Positions 33,941-43,444 of a stretch of DNA of 64,000 bases are shown here, piece after piece. The stretch comes from JALYUA01 sp039931865. GTDB lineage: Bacteria > Acidobacteriota > Thermoanaerobaculia > UBA5066 > Gp7-AA6. The notes beneath the pieces are model-generated. The model made no database searches and had not been told where the DNA came from. It was given only the letters and a program-made list of their open reading frames with translations. Within the stretch, counting starts at the first letter, position 1. The number at the start of each line of letters is the position of its first letter. The DNA is taken from positions 55,714 to 119,713 of the forward strand of contig JBDTRB010000002.1 of the NCBI GenBank assembly GCA_039931865.1, in the 5' to 3' direction. A program made the position numbers and the translations under genes.

Positions 33941-35473
33941 CTACTGCAGCGCCTCCCGGGCCGCGCGATCGATCCGGGCTCTCGTCGGAGGATCGAGAGA
34001 CTCGTCCTCGGCGAGAAGCTCCAGGGAGCGAGAGAGGTGTCGGGTCGCGGCGGGCTTGTCCCCTATTCCCAGCTCCGTCATACCCAGCGCGTAGTTCGCC
34101 CGCGCGGAGCGCGGATACATGGCGAGCTGGATAGAAAAGAGCCGTCGGGCGTCTTCGCGGGATCTCGTCTCGAGCAGCCAGCTTCCAAGTTTCCGGCAGG
34201 TGTCCTCCGAGATGGGGGCAGGATCGCGGGCGAGCCGCTGGCGGTATGACTCCTCGACAGCGGCCATCCCGCCCTTCTCTACTGTGCCGCGCAGCTCCTC
34301 GAGAAGGAGTGGCCGCGGCAACGGGTCCAGAAAGCGTCGAGCCGCGGCTGTGGGGGTCCTCTCGGTGGTGAAGGACGAGGCCGCGCAGGATCCGGAAAAT
34401 GAAGACTGAAGAAACAGGAGGGTCGTGTTCCACACGTCCGCGCGGGACGCACGCCTGTCTTCTCCGGGAGGTCCGAAATAATGGGGCGCCCATTCCTCCA
34501 GGAGTCCCGACCCCGAAAAATCCGGGTGGCGCAGATCCGGAAATCGAATCAGCGCTCTCCGGCAATACCGGAGACCCTCGAAAAATGCGAGATCCGCTCC
34601 GTTTGGCTGATACAGATGGAGGAGGGGGGCGGTCAACCGGCCCGCCTCGAAGTAAGCGCTTTGTTGGATTGTCGCCGCGCCGGAGGCGCTACCCGCGCCG
34701 CCATCGAGGCTCACCAGCGCCCGAAGATCCGGGTGCCGGAGCGCGTAGCAGATCCCGGAAATCCCGCCGAAGCTCATGCCGAGGATCGCCGTCCGCGAAA
34801 CGTCGGCGTGACCGCGCGCGGTGATCTCCGCGAGCGCGAACTCGAGGTCCCGCGCCTGCGTTTCGGCTCCCGACAACCCGACGTCGAGATCTCTCTCGAA
34901 AGTGCCCACAGGCGAAGTGGAAATGACGACGAAGCCGTGGCTCGCGAGATATTCGCACGGAAGGGCCTTCGCCAGAGTGTCCGTGTGCGCCCAGAGCAGC
35001 ACGGGAAACGCCGCCTTCTTCCAGGCTGCTCCCCGGCGCGCGGCCGCCGGGAGAAGCAGCAGGCGGTCGAGCTCGGGTCGGTCCGCTCCGCGCCCGGAAG
35101 CGTCGGAAAAAAATTCATCGCTTCTCTGTGTGGGGGAGTCGTTCAAGCCGGCGGATGCCAACGCGGCTCCTTCCGCCGCGAGGTAGTCCGCGAGACGCAT
35201 CGCGGATCCGCTTTTCGCAGCCGCCGGGTACCACGTCGCGATCACGACCGGTCGCGGCCGAGCGACAACGGCGCCGGGAAACGATCTCGATCGGTCGATG
35301 GCAACGAACGTTTCAAACCCCACCGCGTGCGGCCCGGCCTGAAGCGCGTTCGAGACGCCCGGGGAGACCAGAATCAGTGCTGCGGCGATGAGGAGGATCG
35401 CGGGAGGCCGCCTGCGGACCGTTCGACCTTCTGCCTGCGTTGCGGGAAGGGCCGTCGAGCCACGGGACCTCAT
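33941..35473 (-). CDS. Exported alpha/beta hydrolase (PAF-acetylhydrolase-like) with TPR-like tail
   Basis: A 510-residue protein. A hydrophobic segment (about residues 24-42, AILLIAAALILVSPGVSNAL) acts as signal or anchor. The hydrolase region includes VVIATWYPA (about 75), PVLLWAHTD (about 158), a nucleophile elbow GMSFGG (about 228-233), and a probable acid/His in later segments. It resembles dienelactone/PAF-acetylhydrolase-like enzymes. The C-terminal about 110 residues contain a TPR-like helix pair (SARANYALGMTELGIGDKPA). The substrate is unknown. It is not closely linked to its neighbours. Confidence 0.75.
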   Translation of the reverse strand: MRSRGSTALPATQAEGRTVRRRPPAILLIAAALILVSPGVSNALQAGPHAVGFETFVAIDRSRSFPGAVVARPRPVVIATWYPAAAKSGSAMRLADYLAAEGAALASAGLNDSPTQRSDEFFSDASGRGADRPELDRLLLLPAAARRGAAWKKAAFPVLLWAHTDTLAKALPCEYLASHGFVVISTSPVGTFERDLDVGLSGAETQARDLEFALAEITARGHADVSRTAILGMSFGGISGICYALRHPDLRALVSLDGGAGSASGAATIQQSAYFEAGRLTAPLLHLYQPNGADLAFFEGLRYCRRALIRFPDLRHPDFSGSGLLEEWAPHYFGPPGEDRRASRADVWNTTLLFLQSSFSGSCAASSFTTERTPTAAARRFLDPLPRPLLLEELRGTVEKGGMAAVEESYRQRLARDPAPISEDTCRKLGSWLLETRSREDARRLFSIQLAMYPRSARANYALGMTELGIGDKPAATRHLSRSLELLAEDESLDPPTRARIDRAAREALQ

Positions 35474-35552
35474 TGGCGACAGAGTATCCGGACGAGTCGA
35501 GTGCGAAGCCCCTGGAGGGACGAGCGCCTCTCGGGGCAGGACGAAACGCTCG

Positions 35553-36017
35553 TCAGAGCCCGAGCGCGGAGAGCCCGGGGTGATCGTCGGGGCGCCGTCC
35601 GGCCGGCCACCGGTACTCTCGCTCCGACTCGGCGATCGGCAGGTCGTTGATGCTCGCGAAGCGGAACCGCATCAGCCCGTCCGGATTGAACTCCCAGTTC
35701 TCATTTCCATAGGACCGGAACCAGCTTCCCGAATCGTCGCGCCACTCGTAGGCGAAGCGCACCGCGATCCGATTTTCCGTATACGCCCAGAGCTCCTTGA
35801 TCAGCCGGTATTCGAGCTCTCGCGCCCACTTGCGCTTCAGGAACGCGACGATCTCGTCTCGTCCCTTAAGAAACTCGGCGCGGTTTCTCCACTGCGAGTC
35901 CGGGCTGTACGCGGACGAGACCTTTTCCGGGTCCCGCGAGTTCCAGCCGTCTTCCGCGAGCCGTACTTTGAGGGTCGCCGTCTCACGCGTGAACGGGGGC
36001 AGGGGGGGGCGGGTCAT
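35553..36017 (-). CDS. DUF1348 / SnoaL-like NTF2-fold protein
   Basis: A 154-residue protein with the DUF1348 signatures EDGWNSRDPEKVSSAY, WRNRAEFLKGRDEIVAFL and WRDDSGSWFRSYGNENWEF, covering the full family length. The fold is NTF2-like with a small cavity; no activity is established. A GGAGG site stands 7 bases before the ATG at 36017; a GTG two codons upstream is possible. It is divergent from the AlkA gene. Confidence 0.9.
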   Translation of the reverse strand: MTRPPLPPFTRETATLKVRLAEDGWNSRDPEKVSSAYSPDSQWRNRAEFLKGRDEIVAFLKRKWARELEYRLIKELWAYTENRIAVRFAYEWRDDSGSWFRSYGNENWEFNPDGLMRFRFASINDLPIAESEREYRWPAGRRPDDHPGLSALGL

Positions 36018-36126
36018 GTTCACTCCTCCGACGAGATGCTACGGCAGAAAGGGGCAGGCAGCTCTCGTCGACCTCGACGTCCGAAACCGGCGACCTCGCG
36101 CCCCCGGACGCGGATAGGCTGAGGCG

Positions 36127-37656
36127 ATGGAACTCGACGACGACGTCTGCGATCGCGCGCGGCTCGCCCGCGACGCGAGGTTCGACGGGCATTTCTTCAT
36201 CGCCGTGAGGTCCACGCGGGTCTACTGCCGGCCGATCTGTCCCTCCCGCACGGCCCGGCGCGAGAACGTGCGGTACTTTCGAACGGCGGAAGAAGCGGTG
36301 ACCGCCGCATACCGGCCGTGCCTGCGTTGCCGCCCCGAGACGGCGCCGGGCACGCCCGCCTGGAACGGAACATCCGCGACGGTCACCCGCGCGCTGCGCC
36401 TGATGATCGAAGGAGAGATGCCGGAACGGAGCATCGGAGCCCTCTCGCGCCGCCTCGGAATCAGTCCGCGGCACCTCGACCGGCTCTTCCAGCTTCACCT
36501 CGGGGCCTCTCCGATCGCCATCGCGAAGACGTGGCGCGTGCACTTCGCGAAGGAGCTCATCAGCGATACCGACCTCCCGATGTTTCGAGTCGCCGCCGCG
36601 TCCGGTTTCAGAAGCGTCCGCCGCTTCAACTCTTCGATCCACGAAACGTACGGCCGCACTCCCTCGGAGCTGAGGGGGCGCGGGCGCGCGACGGCCGGCG
36701 CGGGCGCGGACGAGTACGTGTTCCGGCTTCCGTATCGCCCGCCCTACGACTGGGACAGCTTTCTGGCATTTCTCGCGGTGCGCGCCACACCCGGTGTGGA
36801 GGAGGTCGTCAACGGAACGTACCGGCGCACGTTCGCTCTCCGCGGCCGGCACGGGATCCTCGAGGTCCGGCATGTCGACTCCGCGAGAGCGCTCGAAGCC
36901 CGCGTCCGCTTTCCCGAGCCCGCCTCTCTCCTGCCGATCGTGCTGCGGCTGCGCGGCATGTTCGACGTCGGCGCGGACCCGCGCGCGATCGCGGAGCATT
37001 TACGCGCGGATCCGCTTCTCCGGCCGCTCGTCGCGCGGCATCCGGGCCTTCGCGTCCCCGGCGCGTGGGACGGATTCGAGCTGGCGGTGCGCGCCGTCCT
37101 CGGGCAGCAGGTCTCCGTCGCCGCGGCGTCGACGCTGGCGGGACGGATCGCGCGAGCGCACGGCGAGCCGCTCACCATTCCCGATTCGGGCGGCCTGACC
37201 GTGGTGTTCCCCACCCCCCGGGCTCTCGCCGCGGCCACGCTGACAGGAATGCCGAGCACCCGCGCGGCCGCGATCTCCGCGCTCGCCGCAGCCGCCGACT
37301 CGGGACGCCTCACGTTCTCCGATTCGGATCCCGAGGTGCTCGCCGGGCTCTCCGCGATTCGCGGCATCGGCGAGTGGACCGCGCAATACGTCGCGATGCG
37401 CGCGCTGCGTCAGCCGGATGCCTTTCCCGCGGACGACCTCGTGCTGCTGCGGATGGCGGGAGGCGGGAATGCGACGACCGCCGCCGCTCTCATCAAACGG
37501 GCGGAGTCCTGGCGTCCCTGGCGCGCCTACGCGGCCATCCACCTCTGGCGGGCGGCGGGGGATCCTGCCGCCGAAAGCCGGCGGCACGCTGGTTCTACTT
37601 CGAGGGCGCGGCCCGCGGCATCGGTCTCGATTCCCCGCAGCGCCGAGTCTCGGTAG
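36127..37656 (+). CDS. alkA: AlkA-type 3-methyladenine DNA glycosylase with Ada-like regulatory half
   Basis: A 509-residue Ada/AlkA fusion. Residues 1-80 carry the Ada methyl-phosphotriester Zn domain (CRPIC about 34-38; CLRC about 65-68). Residues 85-185 are an AraC-type HTH (RRLGISPRHLDRLF). Residues 200-300 are the AlkA N-domain, and 300-480 the HhH-GPD glycosylase with IRGIGEWTAQYVAMRA and the following PADDL, which provides the catalytic Asp. WRPWRAYAAIHLW is the usual C-terminal motif; about 35 extra residues follow. It would excise alkylated bases and may activate its own expression after methylation. Confidence 0.92.
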   Translation: MELDDDVCDRARLARDARFDGHFFIAVRSTRVYCRPICPSRTARRENVRYFRTAEEAVTAAYRPCLRCRPETAPGTPAWNGTSATVTRALRLMIEGEMPERSIGALSRRLGISPRHLDRLFQLHLGASPIAIAKTWRVHFAKELISDTDLPMFRVAAASGFRSVRRFNSSIHETYGRTPSELRGRGRATAGAGADEYVFRLPYRPPYDWDSFLAFLAVRATPGVEEVVNGTYRRTFALRGRHGILEVRHVDSARALEARVRFPEPASLLPIVLRLRGMFDVGADPRAIAEHLRADPLLRPLVARHPGLRVPGAWDGFELAVRAVLGQQVSVAAASTLAGRIARAHGEPLTIPDSGGLTVVFPTPRALAAATLTGMPSTRAAAISALAAAADSGRLTFSDSDPEVLAGLSAIRGIGEWTAQYVAMRALRQPDAFPADDLVLLRMAGGGNATTAAALIKRAESWRPWRAYAAIHLWRAAGDPAAESRRHAGSTSRARPAASVSIPRSAESR

Positions 37657-37683
37657 ACCCGGCTCGGGTTCGAGACGGTTGCG

Positions 37684-38076
37684 TCAGGAGCTTCCCTCCG
37701 GCGCTCCGACGACGCTCAGGATGTTGCCGTCGGGGTCTTTGAACCAGGCCGCCCGCATGTGACCCATCACGTGCACGCCCGCCTCCCACGCCGAGCCCGG
37801 CATGTCGTACTTCTCGAACACGACGCCGCGGGCCGAGAGCGCCGCGACGATCGCGTCGACCTCCTTGCCGACCGACCACGTTGCCGCCGTCGCGCGGTTC
37901 GTCCCTGCGTATTCCGACCGATAGACCATGAGCCGAGTCGAACCTGTCTTGTAGAGCAGCACCTCGGGTCCGGTCGGTCCGGCGGGCGTCAAGCCGAGGA
38001 CTCCCTCGTAGAACTTCTTCGCCGCGCCGATGTCGGAGACGGCAATGGTGGCGTCCGCATTCTTGTCGCTCAGCAT
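37684..38076 (-). CDS. VOC (glyoxalase/bleomycin-resistance-like) protein
   Basis: A 130-residue vicinal-oxygen-chelate protein: ATIAVSDIGAAKKFYEGVLGL near the start and HMRAAWFKDPDGNILSVV at the end, the two beta-alpha-beta-beta-beta modules. Probable metal ligands are partly atypical, so an enzyme or a binding protein is possible. CAGGAGCCCACC precedes the ATG at 38076. Confidence 0.88.
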   Translation of the reverse strand: MLSDKNADATIAVSDIGAAKKFYEGVLGLTPAGPTGPEVLLYKTGSTRLMVYRSEYAGTNRATAATWSVGKEVDAIVAALSARGVVFEKYDMPGSAWEAGVHVMGHMRAAWFKDPDGNILSVVGAPEGSS

Positions 38077-38134
38077 GGTGGGCTCCTGTGAAAGTTGGAG
38101 AATGTCAGAGTTCAGTTCGAGCGTTCGAAGCTTT

Positions 38135-38180
38135 TGACTCTCAACTCTCAACTCTCAACTGTCAACCCCCAACTCTCATT
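38135..38180. repeat. 7-bp tandem repeat array (TCTCAAC)
   Basis: About five units of TCTCAAC with variants, ending two bases before the stop codon of the MBL remnant. Confidence 0.8.
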
Positions 38181-38181
38181 C

Positions 38182-38346
38182 TCACTCCTCCGGCGCGAAC
38201 GTGCCCTTCGCTTCCTGGTACGCGCGTTCTACCGCCGGAACGACGAACCCGTCCTGGAACGCGCGGCCTCGGTCAGGTTCGTCTCCCGCGAACCGCTTCC
38301 GGAACGATTCGAGATCGACCCTCACTGGCTTCGTGGTTGGGGACAT
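38182..38346 (-). pseudogene. C-terminal fragment duplicated from the MBL hydrolase at 43445-44551
   Basis: A 54-codon frame whose residues from VDLESFRKRFAG through DRGRAFQDGFVVPAVERAY to FAPE are nearly identical to the last 48 residues of the complete MBL-fold gene about 5 kb away. The similarity also holds at DNA level through the stop codon. The catalytic part is absent. The frame opens with an ATG (MSPTTKP), but that part has no counterpart. It is a recent partial duplication. Confidence 0.85.
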
Positions 38347-38358
38347 TCCGGGTTTAGA

Positions 38359-39825
38359 TTACTGAGCGCGAAGGAATGCGGCGAGGTCGTCGACCTCGGC
38401 TTCCGTCAAGCCGATCTGAAAACGGGTGTTGTAGAACTGGACCGCCTCGGTCAGCGTGGCCGCCGACCCGTTGTGAAAGTACGGAGCTCGCGCCGCGAGA
38501 CCCCGGAGGATCGGGCCCTTGAACCGGCCGACGTCCTTCCACTTTCCCGTCACGAGCGCGCGCCCGGGGTCGGTCGTCTCGACGGTCTCGTTCGTCTGGA
38601 TGTTTCTCAGCGTGTAGAGGGGCTGATCCGGGGTCCGGCGCGAGGCGTCGGTCAACCCGATGTCGAGCGGAGCGGCGACGGAATGGTTGCCGACGTTCGG
38701 CGAGTCGTGGCAGGTGCCGCACGTGCCCGCGATGGTCTGGACGCCGAGCTCGTCGTTCAACCCCTTGACCCCTACGATGTCGATGCGGCGGTGATTGAAC
38801 AGGCGCTCGCCGCGCGCGATCGCGGCGCGCCCTTCCAGTCTCGGGTCGAGATCGACGTCGCCTTCGCGAGGGATGCGCCGCACTTTTTTGGGATCGAACC
38901 ACGCGCCGAATCCGGTGAAGACGACCGAGGTAAACGCCGTCTTCTTCGGATTCAGGCCCAGGGGATCGTTGATCCCGATGAAGAAGTCCTGCTTCGCGAG
39001 CGCCTGGGGGCCGCCTTGCGCGCGTGCGTCGGTCAAATCGCCGGCGGCCATGTCGTAGATCTGCGCTGTGTAGAGGGCCTGTTCGAAGTCGACGATTTCC
39101 TGACGCTGCTCCTCCGTCAGTGGCAGGCTCGCCTCGGCGTGGCCCATCGTCGCGGCGTTCGCCTGGTCGGCGAGGTTGAACCCCATCGATTTGCCGCCGA
39201 AAGTCTCCCGGCCGTCCCACATCACGGCGCTCAAAAAGGCGACGTTGGTGGTTGGGAGAGGCCGCCGGAAAAGCGAGAGCTCTGAGGCGCTCGCATATCC
39301 GTACGGATCGTCCACGGATTCGAGAGTGAACTCCGCTCCCGCCGGTATGGGCATCCCGACGCGGATGAGTCCCCGGGAGAGCAGCATGCTGTAGGCGGCG
39401 CGGCGCGCTTCGACCGTCGTCACGTCCGCCCACGGCGAGTTGGAGCCGTCATTGGTGCGAAAGAGAGGATCGAGGCCGGAGGTCGCTTCGAAACGGCTCT
39501 GGATCTCCGAGGGGACGATCGACCACGCGGCCGACGGCTGGTGACACGTCACACAGGCCCGCCCGTTCGTTCCAAGGCTTTGAAAAAACGCGTTGTTCCG
39601 GTCGATCGGGCCCGCCGTCGAGACCGTCTTCCCGACCCCGCTCGGATTGACGAAAGGCTCGAGGGGGTCCCGGTCGGCCAACGGCCGCTCGCCCTCCCCC
39701 GAGGCGACCCACGCGGCGGTGGAGGCGATGAGCAGCGCTGTGACGAGGGCCCACCGGCCTGCCGTCCCGAGTCCGCGAGTCCGACGAGTGCGAGATGACA
39801 CGGTCGCCTCCTGGGTGTGAGTCAT
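38359..39825 (-). CDS. Di-heme cytochrome c peroxidase/MauG-like protein
   Basis: A 488-residue exported protein. After a charged N-terminus a hydrophobic segment (about residues 22-40) serves as signal. Two heme-c sites, CVTCH (about 91) and CGTCH (about 346), lie far apart, as in the CCP/MauG group. The C-terminal GLAARAPYFHNGSAATLTEAVQFY (cited in part) is the family hallmark. It would use periplasmic heme chemistry on peroxide or another oxidant. The ATG at 39825 is chosen over an upstream frame start at 39966. Confidence 0.85.
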   Translation of the reverse strand: MTHTQEATVSSRTRRTRGLGTAGRWALVTALLIASTAAWVASGEGERPLADRDPLEPFVNPSGVGKTVSTAGPIDRNNAFFQSLGTNGRACVTCHQPSAAWSIVPSEIQSRFEATSGLDPLFRTNDGSNSPWADVTTVEARRAAYSMLLSRGLIRVGMPIPAGAEFTLESVDDPYGYASASELSLFRRPLPTTNVAFLSAVMWDGRETFGGKSMGFNLADQANAATMGHAEASLPLTEEQRQEIVDFEQALYTAQIYDMAAGDLTDARAQGGPQALAKQDFFIGINDPLGLNPKKTAFTSVVFTGFGAWFDPKKVRRIPREGDVDLDPRLEGRAAIARGERLFNHRRIDIVGVKGLNDELGVQTIAGTCGTCHDSPNVGNHSVAAPLDIGLTDASRRTPDQPLYTLRNIQTNETVETTDPGRALVTGKWKDVGRFKGPILRGLAARAPYFHNGSAATLTEAVQFYNTRFQIGLTEAEVDDLAAFLRAQ

Positions 39826-40290
39826 CGCCCCGGGTGCTTCGAGGGACGACGGGTTGTCGCTCACTGAAAGAATCGAAACCCGATCGGAAAAGGCGACAGG
39901 TGCTCTCGAGGAGAGCTCGCCCCGTCCTCTCCGGATCCCTGACGCATGAAGTCTCCTCTTCGCCATGACGCCTCCGTTGTGTTGGTTTCCACATGGAGCG
40001 GTAGCAAGGGGGGAGCCCCATGTCTTCGCGCGAGGTCCACGGGGCGATGTGCTTCCGTTTGAAGGGGAATGCGATAAGCGAGGTTTCTCATCTCATCGGG
40101 TGCGTCCTGTTTCTGGACGACATCTTCCAGTTTCAGGACGGGTCGCGCGCGACGCGCTCGCAACCGTCTATCGAAATCGGAGGTCGAAAGGCGACACACA
40201 AAATCGATCGGAAAACCGAGCCTGTCGTGGCTATCCCCGGCGTCGCGCGCGGTGTAGCATCGACGCGTTCTTCATCCAGGCTAAGACCCG
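39826..40290. other. 465-bp divergent intergenic region
   Basis: No convincing gene lies between the divergent di-heme protein and the ECF sigma factor. Short open frames here lack family features or ribosome sites. The only clear structure is the two-step hairpin at 40103-40140. Promoters for both flanking genes should lie here but could not be placed confidently. Confidence 0.6.
40103..40140 (+). promoter_or_regulatory. Two-step hairpin with symmetrical TTT/TTT internal loop
   Basis: CGTCCTG pairs with CAGGACG (7 bp); inside this, TTT faces TTT, then CTGGA pairs with TCCAG (5 bp) around an 8-nt loop. It could be an RNA leader structure or a long dyad operator. It lies about 150 bp upstream of the sigma factor gene. 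Confidence 0.4.
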
Positions 40291-40872
40291 ATGACGCCCA
40301 CGATCTCCTCGCTCATCTTCTCGACGGAGTCGGGTGACCGGTCCGCCGCGGATGCGCTCTTCGCTTCTCTCTATTCCGAGCTGCACCGGCTGGCGAAGAG
40401 TCAGCTCGCCCGCAACGGGTCGGGCGTGACGCTGACGGCGACCGCCCTGCTCCACGAGGCGTACCTGAACATCTCGGGCCGCGAAGGCGCGGTCTTTCCC
40501 GATGAAGGCCGCTTCATGGCTTACGCCTCGAAGGTGATGCGGGGACTGATCATCGACTACGCCCGCAGCCGTCAGGCGCAGAAGCGGGGCGGAGGTTTCG
40601 AGATCACCTCTCTCGGCGACTCTGTCGCGGAAGCGGTCGTCGACGAGAGCGATCTCCTTCGCATCAGTGCGGCTCTCGAGGGTCTCGCGTCCGTGGACCC
40701 ATCCCTGGCAGAAGTCGTCGACCTCAAGTTTTTCTGCGGCCTCTCCCTCGTCGACATCGCGGCCATGAGGGGAGTGTCCGAGCGCACGGTGCAGCGGCGT
40801 TGGGAGAAGGCGCGTATCTTTCTTCACCGCGCGATGCGCGAAGCGGTTCCGGCGGGGTTGCACGAGCGGTGA
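40291..40872 (+). CDS. ECF RNA polymerase sigma factor (Sig-70_X6 type)
   Basis: A 193-residue ECF sigma factor. Region 2 is at about residues 15-85 (LYSELHRLAKSQLAR, LLHEAYLNIS, FMAYASKVMRGLIIDYARSRQ) and region 4 at about 135-180 (FFCGLSLVDIAAMRGVSERTVQRRWEKARIFL). The type is characteristic of Planctomycetes and Acidobacteria and is usually paired with a Ser/Thr kinase. The TGA overlaps the GTG of the following kinase gene, so the two are coupled and the kinase probably regulates this factor. Confidence 0.93.
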   Translation: MTPTISSLIFSTESGDRSAADALFASLYSELHRLAKSQLARNGSGVTLTATALLHEAYLNISGREGAVFPDEGRFMAYASKVMRGLIIDYARSRQAQKRGGGFEITSLGDSVAEAVVDESDLLRISAALEGLASVDPSLAEVVDLKFFCGLSLVDIAAMRGVSERTVQRRWEKARIFLHRAMREAVPAGLHER

Positions 40873-43421
40873 CCCCGTCGTCCAGAGTCGCCGACCGTTG
40901 GAAGGTCCTGAGCCCCTATCTCGACCGCGCGCTGGACATGACCCGAGCCGGGCGCGGCGAGTGGCTCGATTCGCTGAGGGCCGAGGATCCGACGCTCGCG
41001 GCAGAGCTGCAGGATCTGCTCGACGATGGAATCGCGATCGACCGCGAAGGCTTTCTCGAGGAGGACGCCGCCCGTCCCCCGGGGCCGGCGTCGCTCGCGG
41101 GCCAGACGATGGGGGCCTACACGCTGATGTCGCCGCTCGGTCAGGGGGGGATGGGCAGCGTCTGGCTCGCCCGCCGCAGCGACGGCCGATTCGAGGGACA
41201 GGTCGCCGTCAAGCTCCTGAACGTGAGCCTTCTTGGCCGCGCCGGCGAAGCCCGTTTCGAGCGGGAGGGCAGCATCCTCGCCCGTCTCTCACACCCCCAC
41301 ATCGCCCGTCTGATCGATGCGGGTGTTTCCCCCGCCGGACAGCCATACATCGTGCTCGAGTTCGTCCTCGGCGAGCCGATCGACCGGTTTTGCGACGCCG
41401 GAAGACTGGACGTCGGGGCCCGGGTGCGTCTCTTTCTCGACGTTCTCGCGGCGGTGTCGCATGCCCACGCCAACCTTATCGTCCATCGCGACATCAAGCC
41501 GTCGAACGTTCTCGTCGACACCGACGGCCAGGTCAAGCTGCTCGACTTCGGGATCGCGAAGCTGCTGGAAGAGGAAGGGATGGCCGGCGAGAACACCGCG
41601 CTCACGCGCGAAGGCGGCCGCGCGCTCACGCCGGAATACGCCGCTCCCGAGCAGGTGACCGGCGGCGCGATCACGACCGCGACCGACGTCTATGCGCTCG
41701 GCACCCTGCTCTATTTGCTCCTGACCGGGCGTCACCCGGCAGGCGCGTTCAGGCGATCGACGGCGGATCTGTTCCGCGCGATCGTCGATACGGAGCCGCA
41801 GCGTCTCTCGGCGGCGGTTCAGGAGTCCCAGGAGGGGGCCCCGCTCGGAGACGAGAGCCCCGCGGCCTTTCGCGCCACGTCGCCGGACGGGCTTCGGAGG
41901 GTCCTGAAGGGCGACCTCGAAACGATCGTGGCCAAGGCGTTGAAGAAGGACGCCAGGGAGCGATACGCCGCCGTCCCCGCCTTCGCCGAAGACCTGCGGC
42001 GCTTCGACAGTCACGAGCCGATCAGCGCGAGGCCGGACACGGTCGCGTATCGAACGGCGAAGTTCGTCCGGCGGCACAGGCGCGGCGTCGTCGCGGCGGC
42101 ATCGATGGCCGTCATGCTCGCGGGCCTGATCGGCTTCTACACGGCCCGGCTGTCCGCGGAGCGTGACCGGGCTCGCCGCGAGGCGCAGAAGGCGGTGAAG
42201 GTGAGCGACCTGCTGGAAGGGTTGCTGACCGCATCGGATCCGTGGACCGCCCGAGAGGGGAAGGAGCCCACCGTTCGCGGCTTCCTGGATGCCGGCGCAT
42301 CACGGATCGGGAAGGATCTCGCGGCGGAGCCCGAGTTGAAGGCGGAAATGCTGTCGGTGATGGGTAGGACGTACGAGAGGATCGGAGAGCCCGACAAGGG
42401 GCGACCCCTTCTCGCCGAGGCGCTTTCCCTGCGCCGGAACGTTTTCGGCCCCGAGCACCGGAGAGTCGCCGAAAGCCTGAATGAAATGGGCGTGCTGCTC
42501 CGAAAGCAGGGAGACGACGCTGCCGCCGCGCCTTTTCTGGAGGAGGCGCTGGCAATGCGGCGCAGGGTCCTCGGGCGGGAGCACCAGGACGTTGCCCAGA
42601 GCCTTGTGGAAGTCGGCCGGGTCTACACCGATCGCGGAATGGAAGCTCGAGCCGAGCCGCTCATCCGGGAATCCCTGGCGATCCGCCGGAAGGTTTTCGG
42701 CGATCGGCACCACGAAACCGCCACGAGCTGGAATGAGCTCGGTCTGCTTCTCTGGCACAAGGGCGATCTCGCCGGGGCCGAGGCGGCATACCGCGAGTGC
42801 CTGGCGATCAACCGGACGACCCTCGGGGAAATGCACCCGGACGTCTCCGCTCCGCTGAACAACCTGGCGTTGATCGCGGGAGACAGGGGTGACTTCGTCA
42901 CCGCAGAGTCCCTGTCGCGCCAGGCGCTCGCGATCGATCGAAAGGTCCTGGGGAAGAAACACCCCAACGTCGCGAACAAGCTCAACAGCCTTTCGCGGCC
43001 CCTGATGGAACTGAAGAAGTACGACGAAGCGGAAGCGGTCCTGAAAGAAGCGCTGATCATCGCGATCGCGGCGCAGGGCGAGACCCACCCGGCCGTCGCG
43101 AACTACAGGTTGAACCTCGCTCGCGTGCACCTGGCGCGAAAAGACCCGGGCCCTGCCGAGTCCCTCCTCCGGCAGGCCCTGGAAGTCCGCCGAAGAGCCT
43201 TCTCGGAGAGTGACTGGCGCGTCGCTGTGGCGAAGAGCCTTCTCGGCGAGGCTCTGACCGGGCTCAAGAAATACGACGAGGCGGAAAGCCTGCTTCTCCA
43301 GGCGCGCGCCGGCCTGAAAGATGCGCCGGGCCTGCAGGGTCGCGAGGCGAAAGCGACCGCCGGGCGCCTCACGGCGCTCTCCGCGGCCCGCGGCCGGGAC
43401 GCCTCGGGCCCGGGTCCTTGA
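40869..43421 (+). CDS. Transmembrane Ser/Thr kinase with C-terminal TPR repeats
   Basis: An 850-residue kinase. The glycine loop GQGGMG is at 91-96, Lys115 in AVK, HRDIKPSN at 206-213, and DFG at 226-228, so it is probably active. One membrane helix (about 410-430, VVAAASMAVMLAGLIGFY) separates it from an extracytoplasmic array of TPR units of the Kinesin-light-chain type (about 470-830; repeats with RRxVFGxxHxxxAxSLNxLG). It is co-translated with the ECF sigma factor (GTGA overlap), the usual kinase-sigma pairing in Acidobacteria. The GTG start at 40869 defines it. Confidence 0.93.
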   Translation: MTPSSRVADRWKVLSPYLDRALDMTRAGRGEWLDSLRAEDPTLAAELQDLLDDGIAIDREGFLEEDAARPPGPASLAGQTMGAYTLMSPLGQGGMGSVWLARRSDGRFEGQVAVKLLNVSLLGRAGEARFEREGSILARLSHPHIARLIDAGVSPAGQPYIVLEFVLGEPIDRFCDAGRLDVGARVRLFLDVLAAVSHAHANLIVHRDIKPSNVLVDTDGQVKLLDFGIAKLLEEEGMAGENTALTREGGRALTPEYAAPEQVTGGAITTATDVYALGTLLYLLLTGRHPAGAFRRSTADLFRAIVDTEPQRLSAAVQESQEGAPLGDESPAAFRATSPDGLRRVLKGDLETIVAKALKKDARERYAAVPAFAEDLRRFDSHEPISARPDTVAYRTAKFVRRHRRGVVAAASMAVMLAGLIGFYTARLSAERDRARREAQKAVKVSDLLEGLLTASDPWTAREGKEPTVRGFLDAGASRIGKDLAAEPELKAEMLSVMGRTYERIGEPDKGRPLLAEALSLRRNVFGPEHRRVAESLNEMGVLLRKQGDDAAAAPFLEEALAMRRRVLGREHQDVAQSLVEVGRVYTDRGMEARAEPLIRESLAIRRKVFGDRHHETATSWNELGLLLWHKGDLAGAEAAYRECLAINRTTLGEMHPDVSAPLNNLALIAGDRGDFVTAESLSRQALAIDRKVLGKKHPNVANKLNSLSRPLMELKKYDEAEAVLKEALIIAIAAQGETHPAVANYRLNLARVHLARKDPGPAESLLRQALEVRRRAFSESDWRVAVAKSLLGEALTGLKKYDEAESLLLQARAGLKDAPGLQGREAKATAGRLTALSAARGRDASGPGP

Positions 43422-43444
43422 AGGATGAGCTCGCGAGGGGCTTT

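Noticed and set aside
39861..40337. Overlapping open frames of 100-112 codons between the di-heme and sigma genes
   Set aside because: No family features, no ribosome sites, and they conflict with each other and with the sigma factor start.
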